This document shows positions 1-9,874 of a stretch of 64,000 bases of DNA, one piece after another (position 1 is the stretch's first letter; the number at the start of each line of letters is the position of its first letter). The notes below the pieces were generated by a model that was given only the letters and a program-made list of their open reading frames with translations, was not told the origin of the DNA and did no database searches. A program made the position numbers and the translations under genes. Source of the DNA: Zygnema cylindricum. Lineage: Eukaryota; Streptophyta; Zygnematophyceae; Zygnematales; Zygnemataceae. Where the stretch lies: positions 163,554-227,553 of the forward strand of contig JBBHKE010001729.1 in the NCBI GenBank assembly GCA_037447655.1, read 5' to 3'.

Positions 1-414
1 ACTGAAATGGTTCAATTTGAAAAGGTCTAGCCCAATATACTAACTTCAATTAGAATGCAAGAAAATTATTAGTTTACATTGTTTATTAAAAAAAAAAANN
101 NNNNNNNNAAAAGATCCAAATTTATACAAAAATATTTTCCTTTTCTTTATCCTACCTGTCGGACGGAGGTGGAGGCGAGAGATCGGGGGTATGAACAACA
201 TCAGTGACTTCCAATCTCTCCCTCCAACTAGGTACCGACGGAATCAAGTTGTCTGTCGATAAAAATCATCCAATGATTTTTATATGAACTGCCTGGTCTC
301 TAAACTAGGGCCATGGAGGCCAAGCAGTTCAACCGGCCATCATCCTATTTCTTTTCCTTTTATAAAAACATATTTAAACCTAGAAAATACTCTATAAATC
401 TATAAATTTCAACA
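1..414 (-). repeat. Probable 3' LTR of Copia element 1 (outer edge uncertain)
   Basis: Read on the minus strand, a purine-rich tract at 415-425 (a polypurine tract) is followed at 414 by TGTTGAAAT, the usual start of a Copia LTR. It lies directly downstream of the RNase H remnants, where a 3' LTR belongs. The distal end is not resolved. It may run to the window edge and it contains the small N gap at 99-108. No second LTR is visible to compare with. Confidence 0.5.
99..108. other. Assembly gap (10 N)
   Basis: Ten undetermined bases follow a run of A. Confidence 0.95.
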
Positions 415-427
415 CTCCCCTTATTTT

Positions 428-679
428 CTAGTCTAATTTTAATTTTTCTTTCAACCCGCATTTTTCCCGACAATATTTTAGCCTAGGAGAGGGCACAGGT
501 TTGGTTATCATGTCAGCCACCATTTCTTCATCAAGTCTATACACAAGATTTACAACTTTATTTTCAACTTTTTCTCTTACGAAGCTTAATCTTATGTCCA
601 TATGTTTTGCTTTGAAATGGTGTTTTGGATTGGCTGCAATTGCAATTTTAGCTTGATTATCGCAAAAGATTTTTCGCAC
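428..679 (-). pseudogene. Copia RNase H fragment B (C-terminal tail)
   Basis: The frame reads KIFCDNQAKIAIAANPKHHF and then KHMDIRLSFVREKV, ending before the polypurine tract. The Asp-Asn-Gln block and the KH-x-DIR block correspond to the last part of RNase H fragment A, so the same protein segment occurs twice in a row. This suggests two related elements joined, or an internal duplication. Confidence 0.8.
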
Positions 680-816
680 TACCTACTTCATAAATCCTAG
701 TTCTTGTAACAATGATTTCATCCACATTAGTTAACATATCCGCGACTTCCTCCAACGTCGAAACGTACAAAAATTCAATATCCTTCGCTGCGACCAAAAT
801 CGTGTATGAAGTGCCA

Positions 817-1128
817 TTAAATCTTGATATGCTTTGTCCTTTTGTGAAAGATAGGATTTTTGACTAATGCCATCGAACTCATACTGTCAGAAAAGATTTT
901 CATACTACCAATATAAATCTTCAATTCCCCAAGTAACTCCTTGATCCAAATCGACGCCTTCAACGTATGACACGCAGCCATATACTCCGCTTTGGTTGAA
1001 CTTAGTGCGACAGTCGGCTGATGACGTGAGCTCCAAAAAACTGTCGCGCCGCCAAAAACAAATGCATAATCGGACGTTGACTTTCTTGTATCGAAGTCGC
1101 CGCCCCAGTCTGCGTCACAATATCCCAC
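817..1128 (-). pseudogene. Copia RNase H fragment A
   Basis: The frame opens GYCDADWGGDFDTRKSTSDY, the hallmark of Copia RNase H, with the motif SSTKAEYMA and a late DSMSSMALVKNPIFHKRTKHI. It runs into a degenerate stretch at 816-690, just where the protein should continue. Confidence 0.85.
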
Positions 1129-1299
1129 GCAATCAAAAAACTCCTATCCAGATCGAAATACTAATCCAATCTCAGTCGTACCTGCAAGGTAACGAAAGAT
1201 CCTCTTCATGGCCTCCCAATGAATCTTTTTAGGAGATTGACAAAATCGGCTCACGACAAAAACTGTTGCTGAGATGTCCGGTCGCGTGGCCACACTTAA

Positions 1300-2110
1300 T
1301 TACATTAAACTCCCAACGGCCTCACGATAGGGCACGTGGAGTGTTTCTTCTTCCTCAAATTTGTGATATTGAAGTTTGGAATCTAGTGGCTTCAAAACCG
1401 GCTTAGAATCCAACATAGCAAACTTTGTCAGTACTTCTTTGCAATATTGCGCTTGTGACAATTTAATATCACCATTATCGTACCTTAAAGCTTCCACTCC
1501 AAGAATATATCGTACGTCCCCCCAATCTGTGATTTTCAAATGTAGACGCAGGTACTCCTTGAATTTCGTGATTCGCGTCGACTTGTCGCATATCATCAAG
1601 AAATCATCCACATGGACTGAAAATATAATTTGATCCTCCCCTTCACCTTTAACGTAAACGTCAGGGTCCAAAACTGTACGTACGAATCCAAATTCAGTAA
1701 GGACTTTGTGTAATCGTAAGTACCAAGTCCGCGGTGCCTGTTTTAGTCCGTACAAGGACTTTCACAGCCGCCATACCTTCCCTTCCTTCGACACTACCCC
1801 CTTTGCAACCTTCATATAAACCTCCTCTTCTAAATCACCATTCAAGAACGCCGTTTTTACATCCATTTGGTGAATATGTTTCTTGCCGTTAGCGGCAATA
1901 GCAATAATCATTCTTAAAAAATCAAATTTGACCACCGGTGCATATGTTTCCGAGTAGTCAACCCCCTCCCTTTGTTGAAAGCCCTTGCAAACTAACCGAG
2001 CCTTATGTTTTACTACTTCCCCCGATGCACCAGTTTTGGTTTTAAAAATCTATTTTGCATCAATAGCCTTTTCACCCTTCGGTAGGCTTACCTCCTTAAA
2101 AGTACGGTTG
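1300..2110 (-). pseudogene. Copia reverse transcriptase (remnant)
   Basis: The conserved block MYGLKQAPRTWYLRLHK is present. The polymerase motif appears as SVHVDDFLMI around residue 48 of the 1755-1300 frame, in place of the usual YVDD. Upstream (about 2110-1760) fragments read ARLVCKGFQQREGVDYSETYAP and FLNGDLEEEVYMKV, standard Copia RT motifs. They are interrupted by a nonsense codon in the segment before IFKTK and a frame change near 1756, so no functional enzyme can be made. Confidence 0.85.
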
Positions 2111-2229
2111 TCAATAATTAATTGAAGTTCTCTTTCCCACGCCGGTTTCTAATGTGTCTCCCAATCGCATGATTTTCGTGCTTCCACCTACGATTGCGGA
2201 TCACCCGGCTTATTCTCACATAATGATTG

Positions 2230-3371
2230 TTATAAAAGAAAATCATCCTCCCTCGCCGCCGAAATAAAATAACATGAATTCTCCACATTTCCCTTACCAT
2301 CAAAGGAAAGGCGAGCCGGTTTCTTCCCCCTATTTTCTCGCATACTCCTCGGCTCAAATTCTTTTTCCTCCTCCGCCGGTTCTTCCTCAATGATATTTGG
2401 TTCACTCGATTTACAAGATGAAGATTTCCTCGTGTCCGAAGACATTCGGGAATTTTCGCTTCGTGAATCCCCACCAATGTTACCAAAATTTACATTTTCC
2501 ACAATTTTACCTTTCCCCCTCTTAACATTGGAGGTGGATTCCGGCTCAATTTTTGAATCCGAACCCTCAATTTCATTGAGATCATCAATTTCAAATTCCT
2601 CATGAAAATCAAGATTAGAATGACGCTTGGCCGATCGAGAAATTGTGGATAACAAATCCTCGTGAAAATCCACATTACACGATTCCTCAATTATATTTCG
2701 AATCGGATCGTATACTCGATAAAGACTCCCTTTTGAACTATACCCCACAAATTATCCACTCCAACTCTTTGATGCAAATTTCCCCTTTCTTTTTAATGAT
2801 TGATTGTAAAACATTGCACGACATCCCCAAATCCGAATGTGGTGAAGGGTAGGTTTTCGGCCATACCACAATTCGTACGGAGTTTTATCACCCAAAACTG
2901 ATGTAATCCTCCGATTGAAAACATAATTCGCCGTCAAGATAGCATCGCCCCATAAATTAGTGCTCCTTCCGGATCCGTGTACCATGGATCGTACCATTTG
3001 TTGAAGAGTACGGTTCTTCCTCTCGGCAACGCCATTAGATTCCAGTGAGTAAGATGCGGTATATTGGTGAGAAATTCCCCACTCTTTACAATAAGGATCA
3101 AAAGCAGGAAATTCCCTTCCATTATCCGATCTAATAGATTTTATTTTTCTCTCACATTGCCTTTCGGCCATCACATGCCACTTTTCAAAGCGTAATAATG
3201 CTTCGGATTTGTGTTCAAGTAATATTACCCATGTGAAGCGAGAGTAGGCGTCCACCACCACCATAATATATTTGTTTCCACCAATCGTCTCCGGTTTCAC
3301 GTCCACACATAAATCAATATGCACTAGATCAAGCGGATGCTTAGATCGATGTGTTGGATCCTTGACCGCAT
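2230..3371 (-). pseudogene. Copia integrase (remnant)
   Basis: The reading frame 3324-2752 carries the catalytic core of a Copia integrase. It starts SHAVKDPTHRSKHPLDLVHIDL-like, with the first catalytic Asp in HIDLCVD, then a second Asp in SIRSDNGREF and a Glu in NGVAERKNRTLQQMVRSM. The adjoining frame 2748-2230 holds the C-terminal variable region up to the RT linker. The two frames join at a stop near 2750. The N-terminal HHCC zinc finger is missing beyond the 3371 junction. Confidence 0.85.
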
Positions 3372-3554
3372 GGGACTGTTCTTTGAAAACCGTTGCAGTT
3401 TCAGTTTCGTTACGTTACTGAAACGAGTCACAAACCTATCCAGTTTAGGTAGTGTTTCAAGCAAGCCTCTCTTATCTGGATCCAATGAAAGCTCATCCAT
3501 ACACGTGCGAGAAGCCTCATACCAATACTGCGATACCAGAGGTATGGAATGGAA

Positions 3555-3779
3555 TGTTAAGATTCCTAGAATCGGGGGATAGAATGGACGATCCTAATAA
3601 AGGGATTGATGAGCGAGCCGGCCAGGATTTGAACGAGAGACCTTTCACTTAAGCTGCGAACGCACTACCACTGTGCCACCAGCTCAGCTGTTACGCTGGT
3701 GGGTCCAATTTTATATAGGTTTTTGGAGTGGATTTTACCACAATTCCAAATATCGAGCGCACGTTTCACGTACGTCAAC
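3555..3779 (-). mobile_element. 225-bp insertion with tRNA-like module (SINE-like)
   Basis: The insertion is delimited by a direct repeat ATGGAA (3549-3554 and 3780-3785). The uninterrupted site can be read in the parental F-box gene, which has one copy of this sequence. It contains a tRNA-like segment with A-box and B-box sequences. The tRNA-like part is internal and not at the 5' edge, so a simple SINE is not certain. A nested insertion or a tRNA pseudogene carried by another element is possible. Confidence 0.55.
3611..3685 (-). tRNA. tRNA-like sequence, probably a pseudogene or SINE head
   Basis: On the minus strand the 75 nt fold into a cloverleaf: a 7-bp acceptor stem (GAGCTGG with CCGGCTC, one G-U), a 4-bp D stem (GCAC/GTGC) and a 5-bp anticodon stem (TTCGC/GTGAA). 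The loop AGCTTAA would place CTT (Lys) at the anticodon. The B box is GTTCAAATC. U33 is replaced by G and two T-stem pairs mismatch, so it is unlikely to be a working tRNA. It lies in the insertion at 3555-3779. Confidence 0.45.
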
Positions 3780-4269
3780 ATGGAAGTCGGAGGTTTTCAA
3801 AAATGAAAAAATGTGAGAAAGGAGAGCGTTTCCAAGGTCGTTAACAAAAGTCATGGAATTGTCAGAGGAGGAAAACGGCAAATAAACACGCTGATACAGT
3901 TTTAGGGTTTTGGACTTTAGCGCCTGCAAAAAAATGAATGAGAACAACAAGTGCAGTTTTAAGTTTCGAACTTACGACTGCAAAAAAAATGAACGAGAGA
4001 CAGCGAAGTAAAAGCAAAGCTTCACAACTTTCAGTTTTTTAGCGCGAACCTTATCTATTCACAATAACCACAATTTTGTAATTTTCTGGAGTAGGACAAG
4101 ATCGAATTGGCCAAGATTTCATATCGATTTACTTTGATAATCGGGAATCTACAGAATCGGATACACGTTACACTGTTGGCAAGGCATCACCTAAGGTCAG
4201 ACTACTATTAGCGAAAAAGAGGCGTTGTTCACTGACGGCCATACTTTTTCGTACAATATCATACCTTTT

Positions 4270-6110
4270 TCATTTTAGGGGGAAAATTATCAGCGGCGGC
4301 GACCTTATCGGTGATATGTTGTTGCACCCGGGAATGACTGCTGGTGAGGAGGGAAGAGGAGGAACGACATCTTGGGCCTCGGCTGGCAAGAGCAAACGAC
4401 TACACAATAACGATTGCTGAAATGAAAATGATCCTTCGTCGACGGTAGAGATTGCATGGGCCAAGATAGGATTATCGTCCACCAAAAACCTTGAACTAAT
4501 GATGGAAGCCACTAGAGCCCAACTACCCAAATAAACGGTCGGTGCTATTGTCGATGTGGAACACAGACCAAGACCCCCAAAAGAGACGGGTAAAGCAGAT
4601 TCGCGAGGAGCAAGGAGCCCTTCTGGACGATCAAAGATACCATGCCCGACGAGTTGATGCAAAATCGCAAAGAGACGATTATCAAAATCCGAAAGTGAGG
4701 AAAGGAAAGAAGAACTAGGGGGTAGAGTGCGCGCTTAGTACAAAGGACGTTCCGCAAAACAACGGCGAAAATAGAGAAAGCCACTTGGGAATTAGGCAAT
4801 TTTGGAAGGTCCTCACAGTGGGAAAGGTGGTCCAATAAAGCATCCGTAACAAACCGGTGAACAAATTCAGGGGCGCCAATTGGAGAACCTAAAACCCTTA
4901 AACCCTCTTGATGCGTACAAAAACGAAAGCCTATCGGAAGAGGAAAGTTTGGTGGTAGACGAATAGGTGACCACACAACAAATTTAGGGACTTTGATTGA
5001 CAGGCCTATTCTACAAAGTTGCTCAGAAAAATAGTGCAAGGTAGGAACCACCTGGTTCTGGCGGACTGATAATATGTGTGTCATCCGCCACCAAAGGGAA
5101 CAAACAACTGGGGAAAGCAGTAGGTGGTGCCCGCAAGGCTTGTTCGTGGGTCAGAGCAAATAAAGGGGCTCCTAAAGGGTCGCCTTGACGAGTACCGGTA
5201 ATTGAGTCTAAAGTGGCAACATCTCCCAATAGGCCACCAAGGGAGTAAATAAGAGAGTTGGGCAAGGAGTAAAAGGTGCGGACAAAAGGGAAAAGTTGGT
5301 TGATGGGAGGGGGGGCGTGTCGCAACTTGCGAAAAATGGCGTTACGATCAACAATGTTAAAAGCATTAGCGATGTCAACTTGGAGAACGACCCAATCTGG
5401 ATGCAGGTCCATTGTCGCACGTAAACCATGGACGACTACCTCACAACCGCCCCGTGTAGCGACACCAAATTGATGAGGGGAAAAATAATCATGGAACGCC
5501 CCTTGAAGTTATAGACACATTGATCGAGCCACAAGACGGTACAAGACCTCCCCCACAACAATAGGTCGAACACCACCGGCAGGCTTTGAGACAGCTGCAA
5601 GACGTGCTGCTCCCAAAAAGGGTACTATAGTGCGTGGTACATTTCCTTGAGCCAATTGGGAGGCCACCTTAAACAGTAAATCAAAACCCTGGGATGGATT
5701 TTATGGAGGGAAAATATCACGAAAAAGCTCATACACCATCTTAGAAGGTCCCCTAGCCGAAAGATGAGGGGATCGGGCAAGAGCTTTGGCGAAGGTATCT
5801 TGGTCAAGCTCAAAAGGGTCTAAAGGGTCATATGATTCAATAAAAGGCAAAGGTTCATTAGTTGCGGTGGGATGAAGGGCGCGAAGGGCCTCAACAGTTG
5901 ACTATGTAGTTGGCGATGGTGAGATAGGCCGAAGCGCCCTAGCCGCCCGAGAGAGTTCACCACAACGCCCAAGGTGTACGGCGCGACGCATGCGGGTTGT
6001 GGAGGCAGGAAGTGGAGCTTGACGGAGAGGAGGAGTCACATAAAAGGAGGTAACTCTATCCGTATGCTCTTGTTGAAGAGATTCCCAATCCTCGCGTACA
6101 AATATTACGT
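4270..6110 (-). pseudogene. LINE-type reverse transcriptase remnant
   Basis: The frame 5412-5023 reads VVLQVDIANAFNIVDR (motif A, Asp), TGTRQGDPLGAPLFAL (motif B) and LVADDTHI (motif C, Ala-Asp-Asp). This is typical of non-LTR retrotransposon RTs. The thumb and C-terminal region continue in other frames at 5084-4545 and 4662-4270, and an N-terminal part at 5813-5625 and beyond towards 6110. Several frameshifts break it. No poly(A) tail, ORF1 or endonuclease could be recognised. Confidence 0.75.
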
Positions 6111-6507
6111 TGCATTCGAAGATTATTTGTAGATTTTCAACATCCTAATTTTAGCTTGCGTGGTACCAACCAGAATGAGCCACGCCATTAAAAAGTTGTT
6201 TACTGACCGGACACAGAATGGAAGACATGGAAGACTTGACAACCAGTAAACGTATCCGTACGTTTAGAGACAGCCTAATGGAAGTCCGGCCTAAATCAGG
6301 GAATTTGTATTTAACGCATAGCGATACACGGTGTGATTACGAAGTGAAGAACAAACTTTACTCAAATGGATAAACATACCGATACGACCATAGCATGATA
6401 GGAATAGCCGAATGATCACGATATGTTTATCACTCAAAACGATGTGAAACAGTTCGATCTTAACTTTTTGAAAGAAAGTTACGGAAGTTGTTTGCCTGTC
6501 TTACCGA
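6111..6507. other. No recognisable gene
   Basis: AT-rich intergenic sequence between the LINE remnant and the hAT-like element. I see no coding frame or repeat here. Confidence 0.5.
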
Positions 6508-7237
6508 TAGTGTTGGGTATCGGGTAAATTCATATCGCGATAATTTCGATATTCGATATATCGAATATTGATCGAGCAGAATTCTCGATTTATCGTACCG
6601 CGACTAACATAAATCATCGTGGTATATATCGCGATATATAGTATTTTTTAAATTTAATATTTTATATAATATGTTATTTTAGCGAAAAAGACAAATTGTC
6701 TGATACGCCACGTACGACGTGATTTCCGTTCCTTGACTTTAAAGGTAGACGCCGCAAAATGAAACCGACAAAAAATTACTAATTCTGTAATTCAGATAAT
6801 TACCTATTTAGTACGTAGAGAACTTCGCATACGAAAAGTTCACACTAATTTAGTCAAAGTATGATCTGAAAAAAAAAATTGCAGACTTATTATATTATTA
6901 ATAATTATTTTTTGAAGTGTACAAAATGTAAATTTGTGTTATTATTTTTATTAATTATTGTTTAAAGTGTACAAAATGTGAAAATTTATTATTAATTTGG
7001 AGTAGCAGTAGCTACAACTACCAGCTGCAGTAGAGCTAGTACTGGCAGCAGCAGTAGTACTAGCTGCAGCAGCAAGAATAGTTATCATTTAAGAAAAAAA
7101 ATATGCCTCGATATATTGGCGATACGATATATTGGCGATGTACCGCGATATTTAGTTTTCGATATATCGATTATCGGGTACCTGAAATTCGATATATATA
7201 TCGAATATCATCAAACGGTCCTCGATATCCAACACTA
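6508..7237. mobile_element. Non-autonomous hAT-like element, copy 1
   Basis: The ends are TAGTGTTGGGTATCG (left) and an inverted CGATATCCAACACTA (right). Subterminal DNA at both ends is packed with CGATATATCG-type palindromes. The interior matches copy 2 (21017-21870) in inverted orientation: both share a stretch with GCCGCAAAATG or its complement next to a GTAGAC motif. No transposase frame exists. Immediate 8-bp flanks do not match, so the target duplication is lost or the edge is rearranged. Confidence 0.7.
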
Positions 7238-7265
7238 ACCGAAACGCTTCATATTTTAAAAACGA

Positions 7266-7458
7266 CACCTTGTATCGCTTTTAGTGTTAGCATTTTTTAC
7301 GCTAAAAACATTTTTTCTCCATACACACGTGTCCGCTTACGATTGGAGACCATCAATCGGAAGGTGAGAACCTTGTATTTCGATCGGAACCGTCCGATCT
7401 TCAATCCGACAAGTGTGCACAAAGAAAATTATCTTTTAAGTGGCTAAAAAAGCATTAA
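7266..7458. mobile_element. MITE family A copy (interrupted)
   Basis: Begins CACCTTGTATCGC and contains the family core (TTTTTTCTCC...GTGTCCG..., AGACCATCAATCGGAAGGTGAGAA, ATCCGACAAG) followed by AGTGGCTAAAAAAGCATTAA, where the Harbinger-like element at 7459 enters. The two halves are an imperfect palindrome, as in the intact copy at 59040-59255. Confidence 0.65.
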
Positions 7459-8442
7459 GGGTACGTCCCCATGTAATCGGTACTTTGGCAAAGTATTTTG
7501 GACTGTAGTATAGATTCTCCGTACTACTTTGAAGAGCGTCCCTATGTGCAAATATGAAATCGGAACTTTGAAATGTGACGGTTGCAAATTTGTGACAGTC
7601 GTAGACGTCTACAAAATGTGCGACAGACTACGAAACGAAATGTAGACTACTGCGAAACTTCCTAAAATAAGTGACGTCTACAAAAACGGCGACGGTTGTA
7701 GACGTCGAGGTTTTTCTGACATCGTAGATGTTTAGGGTTTTGACATTGCGAAGTCACGCCACGCTGTGACGTCATTAGTACGTAAACTTTCCGCCATGGC
7801 TTCCGATTTCTTTTATTTCTCTTTTATCATTCGATATGCCGTCAAACTACGACCAAAGATATTAAAAAAAAGATAAAAAATACATCTTTCATTTGAAACC
7901 ATCATTGCCGCATTTCATTTAAGGGAGAGAGAAATAAGAGCGATCGAGTGAGAAAGAGGAAGAGAGACGAGGACGACGTAAACTTTTGCAAAGGACCCAA
8001 TAAGGAAAGTGGAGGTCCGAGACCCCTGCAAGTTTTTTTCCGTACATGTTTGTCATTTTCTTATGTGCATGCTCGTGACGAGCAGTGAAAAAAATAGCGT
8101 GTACTTTCCTTCGTGCAAAAAAAATTGAAAACTTTTCACGCGTTTAACCCAGGCTTTCTATTCGTCAATAGGGTAATCACCTCCTCGATGTGATTTTGGA
8201 TGAAGTTTTTTTTTGGGCTGGATTCTCTTGCCCGGGGGTCAGTGCTAGTGTCAAGATGACGTGTAAGTGGGTCGCCATGATAATACTGCCAAATCGCCGT
8301 ACCTTTCAAGTTCCAAGATGACGCAAACTGTATTTGAGTTTTTGCCCATTTTTCGTACGGCGTAATATTTTCAAGTAGGGAGTCCCATTTTCTGTGTAAA
8401 CGACGGAAAAAAACCCTTACTTGAACACATGGGGACACGCCC
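7459..8442. mobile_element. PIF/Harbinger-like non-autonomous element 1
   Basis: Terminal inverted repeats are GGGTACGTCCCCATGT and ACATGGGGACACGCCC, flanked by a TAA target duplication (7456-7458, 8443-8445). A 3-bp TWA duplication is characteristic of PIF/Harbinger. At 984 bp it holds no transposase. It lies between two MITE family A copies. Confidence 0.75.
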
Positions 8443-8445
8443 TAA

Positions 8446-8645
8446 GAAAACATTAACAATTTTTCGCCTCTTCATATAGCTTTTCTCCATGCACACTTGT
8501 CCGATTCATACATGGAGACCGCCAATCGGAAGGTGAGAATCTTATCTTTCAATTGCAACCGTCAGATCCATAATCTGACCAGCGTGTACTGAGAAAAGAT
8601 GTTTTTAGTGAAAAAAAAACTAACGCTATAAGCGATTCACGTTGT
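8446..8645. mobile_element. MITE family A copy (5' truncated)
   Basis: Contains the family core (ACACTTGTCCGATTCA, GAGACCGCCAATCGGAAGG, CAACCGTCAGATC, AAAAGATGTTTTTAGTG) and ends at GCGATTCACGTTG. The first about 25 bases are missing, because the Harbinger-like element adjoins at 8445. Confidence 0.65.
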
Positions 8646-8780
8646 CAAGTACAGTACCTAAATTTATTAAGAAGTGTCTTTATTGTTTCTCAGTCGTTCA
8701 TTCATATTTGCAGTCTGAGGTCCCAAACCCTAAAATTATACTAGTGTGTTTAGTTTTCGTTTTACTGCACTGCTGATGCC

Positions 8781-9874
8781 ATGGCCTCTGTTAACGACCT
8801 CGAGGAAGCTCTCCTTTCCTACATTTTTTCGTTTTTGGAAGCCTCCGACTTCCATTCCGTACCTTTGGTATCGCGTTATTGGTACAGAGCTTCTCACACG
8901 TGCGTGGATGAGCTGACGCTGGACGTAGATGTCAGAGGCTTGCCAGAAACGCTAACTGAACTGGATAGGTTTGTGACTCGTTTCAGTCACGTCACGAAAC
9001 TGAAACTGAAACGGTTTTCAAAGAACCATCCACTTTTGCTCGAAACTGCAAAATCACTGTTGGAATCGAACGCTTCAACTTTAGAAAGCTTGGAGCTTCA
9101 CGACCATTGGCTCAAAATTTGTGACAACGAAAGCGTGACGATTGTTTTCCAAAATTGAAGATGCTGGCTGCTGAAAATCGATTGAAATCGAATAAAACGT
9201 TACACGATTATCTTTTTGAAATCGTCAAAGGCTCACCGAATATTGAAATTTTTGAAGTGCAAGATTCTGGTCTGTGTGACGTGGCAAAGTTATTTATCAA
9301 ATCTTTAACTTTGTCATGTTTTCAACAATTGCGAATTTTATGCCTCGACAACGATGTGCCTTTGTTGGTTTTTAATTTAATTATTGAGAATTGCTTACTT
9401 TTGGAAGACATCGGTTTTGGCGCTCCTATAGTTTCCAGTACGCGGTCGGAGATTATGCCACGTGTCCCTGTCACTCGACTCAAATACTTACACTCGATGA
9501 CGATAACTTTTCACGAAGGATTTTTTTCGGACATTAGCATGCAAAATTTGTCTTTTCTCGTGCCAAATATGCGCATCCTTCATATGGGGACAAGGCCTCC
9601 AGACGTGGAATATGGAGAAATAGAGGCACGGCGACTAATTACTGATTCGGGAATTGCTAGTCTTGCCAGAAATTGTCCGCTTCTTGAAGAGCTGGAGTTG
9701 TACATTCCACTTACAATTTCCGGAGCGGGGTTTTTGACTGGATTTCCACATCTTCGCAAACTAGAGATTTTGAGTGCGCTCGAACTGGAGACGTCCGATT
9801 GGATAGATATGGTAAGAGAAGGTTGCCCGAATCTAAGATCTCTTTGGTGCAACGGTTATGCTATAGATTTTTAA
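8781..9874 (+). CDS. F-box/LRR (FBL-type) protein, one frame break
   Basis: The first frame (8781-9158) starts MASVNDLEEALLSYIFSFLE with an F-box continuing SVPLVSRYWYRA. The second frame (9155-9874) continues with leucine-rich repeats (for example SLARNCPLLEELELY, GFPHLRKLEILSALELE, MVREGCPNLRSLW). F-box proteins of this layout are substrate receptors of SCF ubiquitin ligases; the substrate cannot be inferred. The frames overlap by four bases at 9155-9158. No GT-AG intron fits, so this is either a one-base indel (genuine or sequencing) or a young pseudogene. Joined, it would be about 365 residues and intronless. A truncated copy lies at 3372-4020. Confidence 0.75.

Larger units (their letters stand above)
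428..3371 (-). mobile_element. Ty1/copia retrotransposon remnant 1
   Basis: On the minus strand the order is integrase (3371 to about 2230), reverse transcriptase (about 2110 to 1300), RNase H (1128-817), and a second RNase H tail (679-428). Integrase before RT is diagnostic of Ty1/copia. Gag and protease are absent. The element stops abruptly at about 3371, where it joins a copy of an F-box gene. In-frame stops and frame changes make it inactive: a tryptophan codon near 2050 reads as TAG, and RT splits near 1756. Confidence 0.9.
3372..4020 (-). pseudogene. Truncated copy of the F-box gene at 8781-9874
   Basis: Two blocks on the minus strand match the start of the F-box gene. 4020-3786 matches its 5' leader and the first codons (FVNDLGNALLSHIFSFLKTSDFH against SVNDLEEALLSYIFSFLEASDFH). 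3548-3372 matches the next part, through the strings rendered as CCTCTGGTATCG and GGATAGGTTTGTGACTCG. The blocks are separated by a 225-bp insertion flanked by a 6-bp duplication. The copy ends at 3372, fused to Copia integrase sequence. It has lost the LRR half and cannot encode an F-box protein. It is a duplicated fragment about 5 kb from its parent, in opposite orientation. Confidence 0.85.
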
